A DNA stretch of 37,353 nt from an uncultured cyanobacterium (GCA_937922745.1 CALAJO010000029.1:1-37353), one strand, 5' to 3'; counted from the first letter of the stretch, positions 24,020-32,205 are shown. Numbers and translations: made by a program. The notes: generated from the sequence alone by a model not told the origin.

Positions 24020-24730
24020 ATGCTGAAGGTGCAACCACCCCGGTTTAATCATCCAAATGCAATCGCTACATCGGTACGACAAAATAGTGACACGGCCCGC
24101 TTTGGCATAAAATTACCAGGCGGCCCTTACCGGGATGAGTATCTCAGGCAAGCCTCTGATACTGAAAAGCGCTTTGCGCTGCTCAAAGGTAACATTGCAT
24201 CCTTCTTCGATTGCAATCACCCAGATTATGCACGGCCCAGGCTGGTCGAGCTTTACGACTTTGAAAAAGACAGGCCTGTAAAAGCTTGGCTCCAGCATGG
24301 TTCGGAGTATTCTAATCGACCGAAGGATCAAATGCCCGAGGATGTGGATTTGCTGATTATGTGCCATCCTGAAGCCTTAACAGATGAGAAGCATCGCCGA
24401 AAGCACATTTTTCCCAATCATAAAGGAAGTATCTTCGGTTACATCGATGATATCAGCTACAACGCCGCAAATGACGAAGTCCTACGGGTTTATATCCCAC
24501 AATTGGGGACGGAACACGAAGTTTGGATATACCAAACCCGTTCGATGGAAGAAAAAGCCAAACAACCTAAGCCGCCTCTTAAGCAGAGAAGCCCTTTTGT
24601 CGAAGGCGGCCGAAATGATCATCAGAAAAAACGCTATCTTACGGAGGGGTGGCTTGCTCATAAATCGCCATTTGTGCCGCCTCCGCTTCCTGCTGTGCAG
24701 ACCACAGCAGTAGTCCCGATGGTTTGGTAA
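24020..24730 (+). CDS. hypothetical protein
   Basis: 236 residues from the ATG at 24020, with AGGG upstream. The N-terminus has QPPRFNHPN and then ARFGIKLPGGPYRDEY, short aromatic-glycine segments like those of other orphans here. The middle is soluble, with EDVDLLIMCHPEALTDEKHR and KGSIFGYIDDISYNAANDEV, and the C-terminus is basic and proline-rich (probably disordered). No signal peptide or membrane segment is seen, and no domain is recognised. It is a single-gene unit converging with rplT across a shared terminator. Function unknown. Confidence 0.8.
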   Translation: MLKVQPPRFNHPNAIATSVRQNSDTARFGIKLPGGPYRDEYLRQASDTEKRFALLKGNIASFFDCNHPDYARPRLVELYDFEKDRPVKAWLQHGSEYSNRPKDQMPEDVDLLIMCHPEALTDEKHRRKHIFPNHKGSIFGYIDDISYNAANDEVLRVYIPQLGTEHEVWIYQTRSMEEKAKQPKPPLKQRSPFVEGGRNDHQKKRYLTEGWLAHKSPFVPPPLPAVQTTAVVPMVW

Positions 24731-24732
24731 CA

Positions 24733-24763
24733 AAAAAGACGCCTTCTCAAAAGGCGTCTTTTT
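24733..24763. terminator. bidirectional intrinsic terminator
   Basis: AAAAAGACGCCTT (24733-24745) pairs perfectly with AAGGCGTCTTTTT (24751-24763) around a five-base loop. It has a T-run on both strands and serves the 24020 gene and the infC-rpmI-rplT operon. Confidence 0.9.
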
Positions 24764-24781
24764 AAAGAATTTGTGTTTGAA

Positions 24782-25144
24782 TTAAACCGCAGGGAGGGCT
24801 TTTTTAGCTTCCTGGGCAATTTTGGCAAACGCGGCTTTGTCACGAACAGCGATATCGGCCAGGAACTTACGGTTCACGTCGATGTTGGCGCATTTAAGGC
24901 CAAACATAAACTGGCTGTAAGAAAGCCCTTCGATCCGGGAGGCCGCGTTAATACGGGCGATCCACAGACGGCGAAAATCGCGTTTCTTGTTGCGTCTATC
25001 CCGGTAAGCGTATTTCAACGCTTTCATCACCGCCTGGTTGGCAACGGTAAACAGTTTGCTGCGGGTTCCGCGGAAACCTTTGGCCAACTTGAGGATTTTG
25101 CGGTGACGTTTTCTTAAAACATTTCCACGTTTGACACGAGACAT
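24782..25144 (-). CDS. rplT: 50S ribosomal protein L20
   Basis: 120 residues, standard length, with the basic N-terminal extension ([20 protein letters not shown]) that binds 23S rRNA and is essential for early large-subunit assembly. [20 protein letters not shown] and [11 protein letters not shown] are family landmarks. It is the last gene of infC-rpmI-rplT, the conserved bacterial order. In E. coli and B. subtilis L20 represses this operon by binding its own mRNA; I cannot confirm such a site here. Confidence 0.98.
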   Translation of the reverse strand: MSRVKRGNVLRKRHRKILKLAKGFRGTRSKLFTVANQAVMKALKYAYRDRRNKKRDFRRLWIARINAASRIEGLSYSQFMFGLKCANIDVNRKFLADIAVRDKAAFAKIAQEAKKALPAV

Positions 25145-25179
25145 TATGAATAAACCTCTATTTCAAGCGATCGCTGTAC

Positions 25180-25398
25180 TTATTTATGAATGTACTTCAA
25201 ATAGGGAATCTCTACCAGTACTTTTGTCGCATTACCGGTATACATTTCAACCATTCCTTCCAGACGTCTTTTCCGGGCGGAAGATTTCTTGGAATTAAGG
25301 TGACCCCGTCCGGCTTGCCCGCGTACCAGCTTGCCGGAACCGGTAAGCCTGTAGCGCTTAGCGCCTGCCTTATGGGTTTTCATTTTATTCTTAGGCAT
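25180..25398 (-). CDS. rpmI: 50S ribosomal protein L35
   Basis: 72 residues, slightly longer than the usual 64-66. MPKNKMKTHKAGAKRYRLTG and KLVRGQAGRGHLNSKKSSAR with KRRL are the family pattern. The C-terminus (LVEIPYLKYIHK) accounts for the small extension. It lies between infC and rplT in the usual order, with 35 bases to rplT. Confidence 0.97.
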   Translation of the reverse strand: MPKNKMKTHKAGAKRYRLTGSGKLVRGQAGRGHLNSKKSSARKRRLEGMVEMYTGNATKVLVEIPYLKYIHK

Positions 25399-25435
25399 TG
25401 ATCCACTGAACTCCTGCTAAAAAGAATCGCTCTTT

Positions 25436-25993
25436 TTATTTCTTTTTTCCGGGACTAAGCAATATAACAATCTGTCTGCCTTCAAGCCTGGGGGGAGACT
25501 CCGCAGAACCGACGTCTTGTAAGTCTACAACAAACTTGTTTGCCAGGTCAAAGGCTAAATTTGGATGCTGCATCTCGCGCCCCCGGAGACGAATGGTTAC
25601 TTTCAGCTTGTGGCCGCTCTCCAGGAAACCATGGGCCTTATTCATCTTCACTTCATAATCATGCGTATCAATGCGCACGCCCATCTTGATTTCTTTTACA
25701 TCAACAGTGTGCTGCTTTTTCTTGGCTTCGCGGGCCTTTTTTTCCTTTTCAAACTTGTATTTGCCGAAGTCCATCATCTTGACAACCGGCGGGGAGGAAT
25801 CCAAGCTCATCACAATCAGGTCTAAACCGCGCTCTTCAGCCATACGCTCGGCTTCTTCACGGCTTACGATACCAAAGGCCTCATCTTCCGAGAGGAGCCG
25901 GACTTCCCGGGCCCTGATCTTTTCGGTAAGCAGTTGGGGGCCTTTGGCGGCAGACTGGGAGGGGTTTTGAGATGGATTTTGTGGTGGCTTCAT
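25436..25993 (-). CDS. infC: translation initiation factor IF-3
   Basis: 185 residues with both IF-3 domains joined by the lysine-rich linker (FEKEKKAREAKKKQHTVDVK). It prevents 50S joining and checks the initiation codon. EKIRAREVRLLSEDEAFGIV starts the N-domain, DFGKYKFE ends it, and KEIKMGVRIDTHDYEVKMNK starts the C-domain. The first 20 residues (Pro, Gln, Ser, Asn-rich) are an extra tail. Many bacteria start infC with AUU for autoregulation; here an ATG is the only candidate because an in-frame TAA lies four codons upstream. It has no well-placed Shine-Dalgarno: the nearest GAGG is 17 bases away. Confidence 0.97.
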   Translation of the reverse strand: MKPPQNPSQNPSQSAAKGPQLLTEKIRAREVRLLSEDEAFGIVSREEAERMAEERGLDLIVMSLDSSPPVVKMMDFGKYKFEKEKKAREAKKKQHTVDVKEIKMGVRIDTHDYEVKMNKAHGFLESGHKLKVTIRLRGREMQHPNLAFDLANKFVVDLQDVGSAESPPRLEGRQIVILLSPGKKK

Positions 25994-26067
25994 GCGAAGA
26001 ACTTATTCATCCTCTGGTTACTAAAATACGCAATTATGAGAACAGAAACATGCTGTTATCGCAATGT

Positions 26068-26073
26068 ATTATA
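26068..26073 (-). promoter_or_regulatory. -10 element of the infC operon
   Basis: TATAAT on the minus strand, about 75 bases upstream of the infC start. The -35 region is a poor match. A small stem AACAG/CTGTT lies in the resulting leader. Confidence 0.4.
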
Positions 26074-26457
26074 TACGAGATTACCGCCCATTGCTAGGAA
26101 TTGCGCCGGGAGGCGATGCAAAAAATCCTCTTCCTATAGGGTAATGAGGGTAGGCGGGGCAATTTGCCATTGTTTCAGAGATATGGCGTGGTTTGTCAGT
26201 AAACACGATTTAGTTATCAAGGGTTCTCTAAACAGGCACTACCGTTCTGTCTGCCATCTTAATAATTTCTTTTGAATTGTGAAGGGCAGTGTTTTCAGTA
26301 GGTTGTAGCCGGAAAACGCAAAACAGGACACCTTTTTTTGAAAACAAATGTAAAACACGCCTTAGTATACGAGCAACTTGGCTCATTAGTTTGTTTTTAT
26401 TAATTCAAGTCGAATTTGCGTTTCAAAAGCGAATTTTTAAAGAGAAGAGAGAAGAGA
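26074..26457 (+). other. intergenic region with no gene seen
   Basis: About 380 bases between the infC promoter and the 26458 gene. I find no convincing gene. There is a stem-like GTTTTC/GAAAAC near 26292-26318, followed after a gap by seven T near 26335, and the repeated CGAATTT just upstream of the Shine-Dalgarno. The stretch is AT-rich towards its 3' end, as expected for a promoter of the 26458 gene, but no clear -35/-10 pair stands out. Confidence 0.4.
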
Positions 26458-27411
26458 ATGCCTGTCAGCTTCAATCAAAATTTATCACCGTATGGGGCAA
26501 CAGCCAGTTTTAACACTGTGGGCAGTCCGGCTTTGCAAGGCTTAACCGCACCGGCAACCAACTTTAATATTTTTTCCCAACCGCAAACTCAGGCAGCCAA
26601 TATTAATGCCCAGCAAGTGCCCGATGGCATGACGCTGTTGATGCAGATCTTTACGCAGTTTTTGATTCCCCAACTGTTCCAAATGGTTTCCCAGAAACTG
26701 GGCGGCCAACCGGCAGCAAACGGGCAACAACCTTTAGTCCCCGCCACGGATGGCATTAGCCAAAATATTGGCAAGGACGATATTGTAAACTATCTGCTTG
26801 CAACAACCAAGGGCGGAACGGATTTCCACTCCGAATTTGTGGAGGGCCGCTACGCGACGCCCGGTTCCCGGTTTGCAACCGCGGGCCCCAGGGAGTTTGA
26901 CGCGGCGACCGCTGCGGTGTATGTCGGCCAGTTTAAAGCCTTTGCATTAGGGTTGGATGCAGTGAATGGGCCCGGCAAAAATCCGAACCAGCTTGCAGAT
27001 AATATTTCCAGGGCGATGAACACCCAGTTTACTCCGGAAGCCGAAATCCTGGCGAAGGTCGCCGCTGTTTATCGAGGCGAACTGACCGGCGTGGTGGGCA
27101 AATATGATAATGCCGCGCTCAAAAACCTCCTCATCCAATGGGGCCGTTCTGATCTGGCCAATGCTCCCGGTGCAGGCGTTTTTGATGTCCAATCCATTGG
27201 TGGCGTCATTAAGGCCCTCAACGAAGAGCCCAACCCACAAATCCGCCAAGCCTGGCTGCAACAGATTTTTGACTTCCAGAACAACTCGCCGAACAGCCCG
27301 AGTGGTGCAGTTCCCAATGTGGCATCCTACCAGCGGGCCATCCAAATCGTGCAGGGTGGCGAGTTCGACCAACTGTTACGCAACTACCGCGTAGGTATTC
27401 GGACCCAGTAA
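26458..27411 (+). CDS. hypothetical Gln/Asn-rich protein
   Basis: 317 residues from MPVSFNQNLS; a purine-rich AGAAGAGAGAAGAGA precedes the ATG at 26458. The first 100 residues are rich in Gln, Asn, Ala and Pro with no cysteine (GQPAANGQQPLVPATD). A helical hydrophobic stretch (MTLLMQIFTQFLIPQLFQMV) lies near 60-80. Residues about 110-317 look like a folded helical domain (FVEGRYATPGSRFATAGPRE, YVGQFKAFALGLDAVNGPGK, VFDVQSIGGVIKALNEEPNP). It has its own strong terminator. No family recognised. Composition suggests a structural or assembly protein, which is only inference. Confidence 0.82.
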   Translation: MPVSFNQNLSPYGATASFNTVGSPALQGLTAPATNFNIFSQPQTQAANINAQQVPDGMTLLMQIFTQFLIPQLFQMVSQKLGGQPAANGQQPLVPATDGISQNIGKDDIVNYLLATTKGGTDFHSEFVEGRYATPGSRFATAGPREFDAATAAVYVGQFKAFALGLDAVNGPGKNPNQLADNISRAMNTQFTPEAEILAKVAAVYRGELTGVVGKYDNAALKNLLIQWGRSDLANAPGAGVFDVQSIGGVIKALNEEPNPQIRQAWLQQIFDFQNNSPNSPSGAVPNVASYQRAIQIVQGGEFDQLLRNYRVGIRTQ

Positions 27412-27445
27412 GTTTATTGATTTTGGTGGCAAATTAAGAGAAAGG

Positions 27446-27478
27446 AAAAAAGCAGCGATGAAATGTCGCTGCTTTTTT
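27446..27478. terminator. bidirectional intrinsic terminator
   Basis: AAAAAAGCAGCGA (26-base-pair-wide arms at 27446-27458) pairs perfectly with TCGCTGCTTTTTT (27466-27478), thirteen pairs around a seven-base loop, with T-runs on both strands. It serves the 26458 gene and the etf operon. Confidence 0.9.
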
Positions 27479-27496
27479 GTTGGAGATTTTGACTGA

Positions 27497-29221
27497 TTAT
27501 AAACCGGCGAAATCCGGCCCGGAGCCTTGCGCGGTTGGGTTGACGCGCAGGTTTTCCTCAGGACAGACAATTTCGCAGGTGCGGCACTGGATGCAGTTTT
27601 CCAGGGACATCCCGTGCTTGCGGACATTATCAATCTCGTCCACGCGATGGACTTCGGCCGTACAATCGTTGACGCAAGGTGGTAGTTTGCCTTGATCACT
27701 GTATCGGGAAATACAGCGCATACACGTCGTCGCCTCAAACTCGTCGATGTGCATGTTCCCTTCGTGGTAACGCGTATTGGCATAAAACACAGCGTCTTCG
27801 CGGGAATAAATCGTGTCCTTATTGAAAGGTTGGCCGTTTTGCATAGCCGGTGCCTGAAAATCGGGTTGGATATGCTCGTGGCATTTCTTGTACCGAACCG
27901 GGCCAATATCCTTTGTGCCGCTAAACAAACTCAGGACGCGCAAACCATCAAACGGGGCCCGGAACGGGTTGGACAAACCGACTTTGAGCATGCCCACCAT
28001 CGGATTACCATCATCGACGGCCTTCGCCACCGTGGGCAAGTAGCTGTTCAGCAAGCGGGGGTTCTCGTTGAAGGCCTGACGGAAATACCGGCTCTCGTAA
28101 AGATCTTTGATGACAAAAGTATTGTTCAGGCGTTTTTGGAACTGGTTAAGCTTCGCCTGCGAATAATCACCGTCGCGGAAAGCTTCAATCAGCACTTCTG
28201 CTGCCTGGTAGCCGCATTCCATTGCCATGTCCACGCCGGAGAGCGTTCGCTGGTTCAGCGTTCCTAACGCGTCCCCAACGATAATTGCCCCGTCCACGGC
28301 AAACTTTTCGGGCAGGGAATAGTAACCCCCTTCCGGCAACAGGGCAGCGCCGTACTTGATCAGGCGGCCTTCCTGGATTAGGCTCTGAATCCACGGGTGT
28401 TTCTTGAAGTCCTGCAAGCGCTGCTGCGGATTGATATCCGGGTTGGGGCTGTCGAGGCTCAGGATTAAACCGATCGTTAGGCGGTTATTCTTCATCCCGT
28501 AGACAAAGCCACCACCAAAGGTGCCATCCAGCACCGGATAACCCATGGTGTGCCAAACCTTGTTGCTCAGGTCTTGGGGGATCTCCCAGAGTTCCTTAAC
28601 CCCAACAGACCAAAGTTGCGCATTCTTGCGAAGATCAAAATTCTTCAACACGTCCTGCGAAAGAAAGCCTTTGTCCCCGAAAACCGTGACATCGGCATAA
28701 ATGTAGTCATCCATCGGATTTTCCGTATGGCTGACCCGCACGCCCATAACGCGGCTGCCGTCATAAATCACTTCGTGCGCCGAGAAGCCGGGAAAGAAAT
28801 CAATGGTCACATTGGGAATATCCTTGACTTCTTCTTTCAGGCGGTTTGCCATCCAACCAATCACGTTGCTCAGTGTCAGGATCAGATAGCCTTCCTTTTT
28901 AAACTCGGCCGGCATCAGGTTCCGCGGGGCATCCCATTTTTTGTAAGCACCCATAACACTGAAGAAGCTTTCGGTACAAACACCTTCAATCGGGAAGCCG
29001 TTTTCCATGTAATCCGGAAACAGTTTTTTAATGACATGCGGATTGGAAACCGCGCCACTGACAATGTGGCTTCCAAATTCACGGCCCTTTTCCAGGATGG
29101 CAATGGACAATTGCTGGCCGCTTGCTTTGGCCAACGCGATCAATCGGTGCGCAAGCGCCAGATTCGAGCTGCTGCCGCCCACCAGTAACAAGTTGTATTT
29201 GATTTTATCCATATCAGACAA
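27497..29221 (-). CDS. electron transfer flavoprotein-quinone oxidoreductase (variant)
   Basis: 574 residues. It would take electrons from ETF and reduce quinone at the membrane using FAD and iron-sulfur. EKGREFGSHIVSGAV near 43-57, IVGDALGTLNQ and SGVDMAMECGYQAAE follow the ETF-QO pattern. Two oddities: the FAD-binding loop near residues 15-20 reads GGSSSN instead of Gly-x-Gly-x-x-Gly, and the C-terminus has eight cysteines, C500, C503, C516, C520 and then CIQCRTCEIVCP (543-553), where classical ETF-QO has one four-cysteine cluster. The start is TTG at 29221 with AAGGAGG nine bases before; the ATG at 29212 is eighteen bases from it. It overlaps the etfA stop by eight bases. Confidence 0.9.
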   Translation of the reverse strand: MSDMDKIKYNLLLVGGSSSNLALAHRLIALAKASGQQLSIAILEKGREFGSHIVSGAVSNPHVIKKLFPDYMENGFPIEGVCTESFFSVMGAYKKWDAPRNLMPAEFKKEGYLILTLSNVIGWMANRLKEEVKDIPNVTIDFFPGFSAHEVIYDGSRVMGVRVSHTENPMDDYIYADVTVFGDKGFLSQDVLKNFDLRKNAQLWSVGVKELWEIPQDLSNKVWHTMGYPVLDGTFGGGFVYGMKNNRLTIGLILSLDSPNPDINPQQRLQDFKKHPWIQSLIQEGRLIKYGAALLPEGGYYSLPEKFAVDGAIIVGDALGTLNQRTLSGVDMAMECGYQAAEVLIEAFRDGDYSQAKLNQFQKRLNNTFVIKDLYESRYFRQAFNENPRLLNSYLPTVAKAVDDGNPMVGMLKVGLSNPFRAPFDGLRVLSLFSGTKDIGPVRYKKCHEHIQPDFQAPAMQNGQPFNKDTIYSREDAVFYANTRYHEGNMHIDEFEATTCMRCISRYSDQGKLPPCVNDCTAEVHRVDEIDNVRKHGMSLENCIQCRTCEIVCPEENLRVNPTAQGSGPDFAGL

Positions 29222-30338
29222 CGGACGATACCTCCTTGGTGGTTGCAGACTGGTTCTGTTTCAGTTGGCGAATCATTTCGGGCACAACCTGATAAACATC
29301 GCCAACAATGCCGTGATGGGCAAACTTAAAGATAGGCGCATCCGGGTCTTTATTCACCGCAATGATCAGATCCGCGTTTTGCATCCCGACCCGGTGCTGG
29401 ATGGCGCCGGAAATACCGCAGGCAATGTAAACCTTGGGGCGAACAGTCTTACCGGTCTGCCCAATCTGGTGAATGTAAGGAATCCAGCCTACGTCCACGG
29501 CCTTGCGGGAGGCGCCTACAGCGGCATTTTCAAAGCAGTCGGCCAGTTGCCGCAATAGCTCAAACCCTTCGGCGTTCGCCATCCCGTAGCCGCCGCTCAC
29601 AATCACGTCGGCATCGGCCAGGTTGACACCCTTTTTCACTTCCTGAAAGGTTTCTTTCACGACGAGGCGGTAATCCGTCGGATCCAGCTCAACCGGAATC
29701 TGAACGATTTCACCTTGGCGTTCCCAATCCGGCTTCAGCGGAATCATAACGCCAGGACGGGTCGTTGCCATCTGCGGGTTCTTCCACGGCCCCAGGATAC
29801 GGGCTTTCAAGCTTTCGCCAAAGCTGGGACGAATGGCATAAAGACAGTTGGCATATAAACCAATCTTACTGGGATCCGCGCCCCCTTTATGCTCGTAATC
29901 ACCCACATCCAGTTCGGTAGTATCCGCGGTCAAGCCGGTTTTAAAATGGGCGGCAATCCGGGGCGCAAGATCACGGCCCGTAGTTGTGGAGCCGAGCAGC
30001 ATGGTGTGCGGTTCAACAGGCATTTGTTCCAGCCAGTTGCAGATGACCCTGCGATACGGCAATGTTCTATATTGTTCCAAATCAGGATGATCGGCGACAT
30101 ATACCTTGTCTGCGCCATAAGCAATCAATGTCTTGGGGATATCACCCAGGTTATGGCCCAGCACAATTGCAGTCAGCGGGCGCTCCAGTTTATTGGCAAG
30201 ATCACGGCCCGCGCCCAGCAACTCTAAGCCAACAGGCTGTAACTGGCCCAGGATCTGTTCGGCAAAAACCAACACTTCGCCGATGGGCTGGTTGGCATTA
30301 ATTGGAACCACAGGGGGTGTTTTTGCTTCTTCGGTCAT
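29214..30338 (-). CDS. etfA: electron transfer flavoprotein alpha subunit
   Basis: 374 residues, with an extra N-terminal tail of about 18. The alpha subunit binds FAD and, with EtfB, carries electrons from dehydrogenases to ETF-QO. The C-terminal FAD domain is clear: VGASRKAVDVGWIPYIHQIG, then QTGKTVRPKVYIACGISGAI, then QHRVGMQNADLIIAVNKDP and APIFKFAHHGIVGDVYQVVP. The N-domain contains MLLGSTTTGRDLAPRIAAHF. The ATG overlaps the etfB stop in ATGA, so translation is coupled. The sequence style is compatible with FixB-like as well as canonical ETF; no bifurcation marker can be settled by eye. Confidence 0.95.
   Translation of the reverse strand: MTEEAKTPPVVPINANQPIGEVLVFAEQILGQLQPVGLELLGAGRDLANKLERPLTAIVLGHNLGDIPKTLIAYGADKVYVADHPDLEQYRTLPYRRVICNWLEQMPVEPHTMLLGSTTTGRDLAPRIAAHFKTGLTADTTELDVGDYEHKGGADPSKIGLYANCLYAIRPSFGESLKARILGPWKNPQMATTRPGVMIPLKPDWERQGEIVQIPVELDPTDYRLVVKETFQEVKKGVNLADADVIVSGGYGMANAEGFELLRQLADCFENAAVGASRKAVDVGWIPYIHQIGQTGKTVRPKVYIACGISGAIQHRVGMQNADLIIAVNKDPDAPIFKFAHHGIVGDVYQVVPEMIRQLKQNQSATTKEVSSVV
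29231..29237 (-). promoter_or_regulatory. ribosome binding site fixing the TTG start of ETF-QO
   Basis: AAGGAGG on the minus strand lies nine bases before the TTG at 29221, inside the end of etfA. It favours TTG over the in-frame ATG at 29212. Confidence 0.65.
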
Positions 30339-31168
30339 TGCCTTACAAACTCCTTGATATTTGTGCCGGCGGCGATTTCATTCACAAGCATCTCGATGGA
30401 CTTGCCCTGGTGCATCACACAGCGTCCGCCAATCTGGCCTACTTTGTCGGTGTGCGCAACGATGGTAGGGGAGCCCTTGAGGCCGCATAACTCTGGGTCA
30501 GCCCCAACGTCATCCAGCGTGATAGTTTGAATATACTGCGCTTTTAATTCTTCGTTGCGTTGCAACTCCTGCACTAGGCGCGCCCCGCGAATGGTTTTGT
30601 ATTCCAAATGATGGTAAGCATTGGCAACCGTAACCAGCGCCGGGAACTCGCTCACAACGGTTTGATGACCACCTTCCACAATACGGCGGGCGTGAAGTTT
30701 GCCGCCTTCAATGGAAAAGTCTTCGCAATACGTGACCTGAGGCAGGTTCAGACGCTCCGCAATTTGCGGGCCGACCTGGGCCGTATCGCCATCCGTGGTT
30801 TGCAGGCCGGTGAAAATCAAATCAAACGGCCCTAGATGCTGGATAACCTTATGCAGGGCATAAGCGGTTGCCAGCGTATCGGAGGCGGCCAAACGGCGAT
30901 CGGATAAAAGAAATCCTTTATCCACGCCATGCTCAATGGCTTCCAGCAGGATTTCCACGGCAGGCGGCGGCCCCATAGATAAGGCGGTGACCTTGCCGTT
31001 TGTTACCTTTTTACTGTGCAGGGCGGCTTGTAACGCAAAGCGGTCAAACGGATTCAACATCCGCTTTGCCTTCGCCCGGTCAATCGTTCCATCCGGATTT
31101 AAACCGGCCTTGGAACTGGTGTCTGGTACTTGCTTAATCAAGACCAGAATATTCAAACTTCCTGACAC
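30335..31168 (-). CDS. etfB: electron transfer flavoprotein beta subunit
   Basis: 277 residues from the GTG at 31168, chosen because GGAGG lies nine bases upstream (31178-31182); the frame is open 14 codons further with no support. It opens with LNILVLIKQVPDTSSKAGLN, the usual EtfB start. FTGLQTTDGDTAQVGPQIAE near 138 forms the nucleotide-binding loop that holds AMP in canonical ETF. YHHLEYKTIRGARLVQELQR follows in the beta-family position. It is the first gene of etfB-etfA-ETF-QO, with a promoter at 31249-31277. Confidence 0.95.
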   Translation of the reverse strand: MSGSLNILVLIKQVPDTSSKAGLNPDGTIDRAKAKRMLNPFDRFALQAALHSKKVTNGKVTALSMGPPPAVEILLEAIEHGVDKGFLLSDRRLAASDTLATAYALHKVIQHLGPFDLIFTGLQTTDGDTAQVGPQIAERLNLPQVTYCEDFSIEGGKLHARRIVEGGHQTVVSEFPALVTVANAYHHLEYKTIRGARLVQELQRNEELKAQYIQTITLDDVGADPELCGLKGSPTIVAHTDKVGQIGGRCVMHQGKSIEMLVNEIAAGTNIKEFVRQ

Positions 31169-31177
31169 GATGGTCAA

Positions 31178-31182
31178 CCTCC
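31178..31182 (-). promoter_or_regulatory. ribosome binding site fixing the GTG start of etfB
   Basis: GGAGG on the minus strand lies nine bases before the GTG at 31168. Confidence 0.6.
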
Positions 31183-31248
31183 AGGTTAAATGCGAGGGAA
31201 AACACGACAACGGGAGCCAAATGCAAACACGCTATCAGACACACCAAA

Positions 31249-31277
31249 ATTATACTGAAAACAGCCTGACATGTTTA
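31249..31277 (-). promoter_or_regulatory. promoter of the etf operon
   Basis: On the minus strand TAAACA (31272-31277) and TATAAT (31249-31254) are spaced by 17 bases. Transcription would start near 31242, giving a leader of about 74 bases. Only pdxJ's end lies upstream. Confidence 0.55.
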
Positions 31278-31411
31278 CTGTTACTTGAAACTTTACGGGA
31301 GCGATGCCGAATTTTCAAGCAAAAAATTTATAACATGCCGTTTGTCAATGGTTTATAAGGATAGATCTATTTGGCTGTTGTCGACCATAGAATACGCTGT
31401 ATTGAGTGATG

Positions 31412-32131
31412 CTAGGCCAAAAGGGCTTTCATTTTGGCGACGGCTGGGCCAAGGCCCATAAAGATGGCATTGGCAACAATGTTGTGTCCAATGTTGAGTT
31501 CAATCAAACCTGGCAAAGCGACTACCGGACCAACGTTTTCATAAGTCAGGCCGTGCCCTGCATTTAATTCCAGGCCGATTTCCTGACAATAGCGGGCGGC
31601 AACAAACAATTGCTCCAGGGAGGGCTTTGCATTCTCAGGGTTAATAATGGCCGCATTGGCGTATTCACCCGTATGCAATTCAACCACGGGAGCCCCAACG
31701 GCTTTACAGGCGTTTAACTGCTCTATTGATGGATCGACAAATAGACTTACTTTTATTCCAGCCTCGGTCAGGGCTGAAACGGAGCGCGTAAGGGAATCCT
31801 TTAGTCGTACGACATCCAGGCCGCCCTCGGTGGTTAATTCTTCCCGTCGCTCCGGAACCAGGGTGACCATATACGGTTTTACTTCACGCGCAATCTCGAT
31901 CATTTCAGGCGTGGCGGCCATTTCCAGGTTGAGCCGGGTTTGGATGACGGATTGAATTTGACGAACATCGGCATCCTTAATATGCCGACGATCCTCCCTC
32001 AAATGGATGGTTATTCCGTCCGCGCCATGGCGTTCTGCGCAAAGCGCCGCCTGTACAATATCGGGCTCCTGCCCGCCACGAGCGTTTCTTAGGGTTGCCA
32101 CATGATCGATATTGACGCCTAAAAGAACCAT
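31412..32131 (-). CDS. pdxJ: pyridoxine 5'-phosphate synthase
   Basis: 239 residues, standard length. PdxJ condenses 1-deoxyxylulose 5-phosphate with 3-amino-2-oxopropyl phosphate to make pyridoxine 5'-phosphate. It is a TIM barrel: GVNIDHVATLRNARGG at about 5-20, GITIHLREDRRHI near 39-51, NLEMAATPEM near 68, TLVPERREELTTEGGLDV near 90, VVELHTGEYA near 148, LELNAGHGLTYENV near 186 and ELNIGHNIVANAIFMGL near 209. It indicates the DXP-dependent B6 route, which supplies PLP for enzymes such as ilvE. It is a single gene with its own promoter, divergent from the M23 peptidase gene. Confidence 0.97.
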   Translation of the reverse strand: MVLLGVNIDHVATLRNARGGQEPDIVQAALCAERHGADGITIHLREDRRHIKDADVRQIQSVIQTRLNLEMAATPEMIEIAREVKPYMVTLVPERREELTTEGGLDVVRLKDSLTRSVSALTEAGIKVSLFVDPSIEQLNACKAVGAPVVELHTGEYANAAIINPENAKPSLEQLFVAARYCQEIGLELNAGHGLTYENVGPVVALPGLIELNIGHNIVANAIFMGLGPAVAKMKALLA

Positions 32132-32165
32132 TTGTCAAAACTCGCCTTTTTGTGAAAAGTGGTTT

Positions 32166-32194
32166 ACAATACTCAAATATTAAGAAATTGTTAA
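32166..32194 (-). promoter_or_regulatory. promoter of pdxJ
   Basis: On the minus strand TTAACA (32189-32194) and TATTGT (32166-32171) are spaced by 17 bases, with a leader of about 27 bases. Confidence 0.5.
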
Positions 32195-32199
32195 GTCCG

Positions 32200-32205
32200 T
32201 ATAAT
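32200..32205 (+). promoter_or_regulatory. -10 element for the M23 peptidase gene
   Basis: A perfect TATAAT, but the -35 position is weak. It lies back to back with the pdxJ promoter and would give a leader of nearly 200 bases. Confidence 0.35.

Noticed and set aside
19114-25174. HIP1-like octamer GCGATCGC at 19114-19121 and 25167-25174
   Set aside because: Two copies in 37 kb is close to the chance expectation and far below the density seen in cyanobacteria that carry HIP1.
25994-26017. Six-codon upstream reading frame ending in ATGA at the infC start
   Set aside because: Its ribosome binding site would abut its own ATG; too short to separate from chance.
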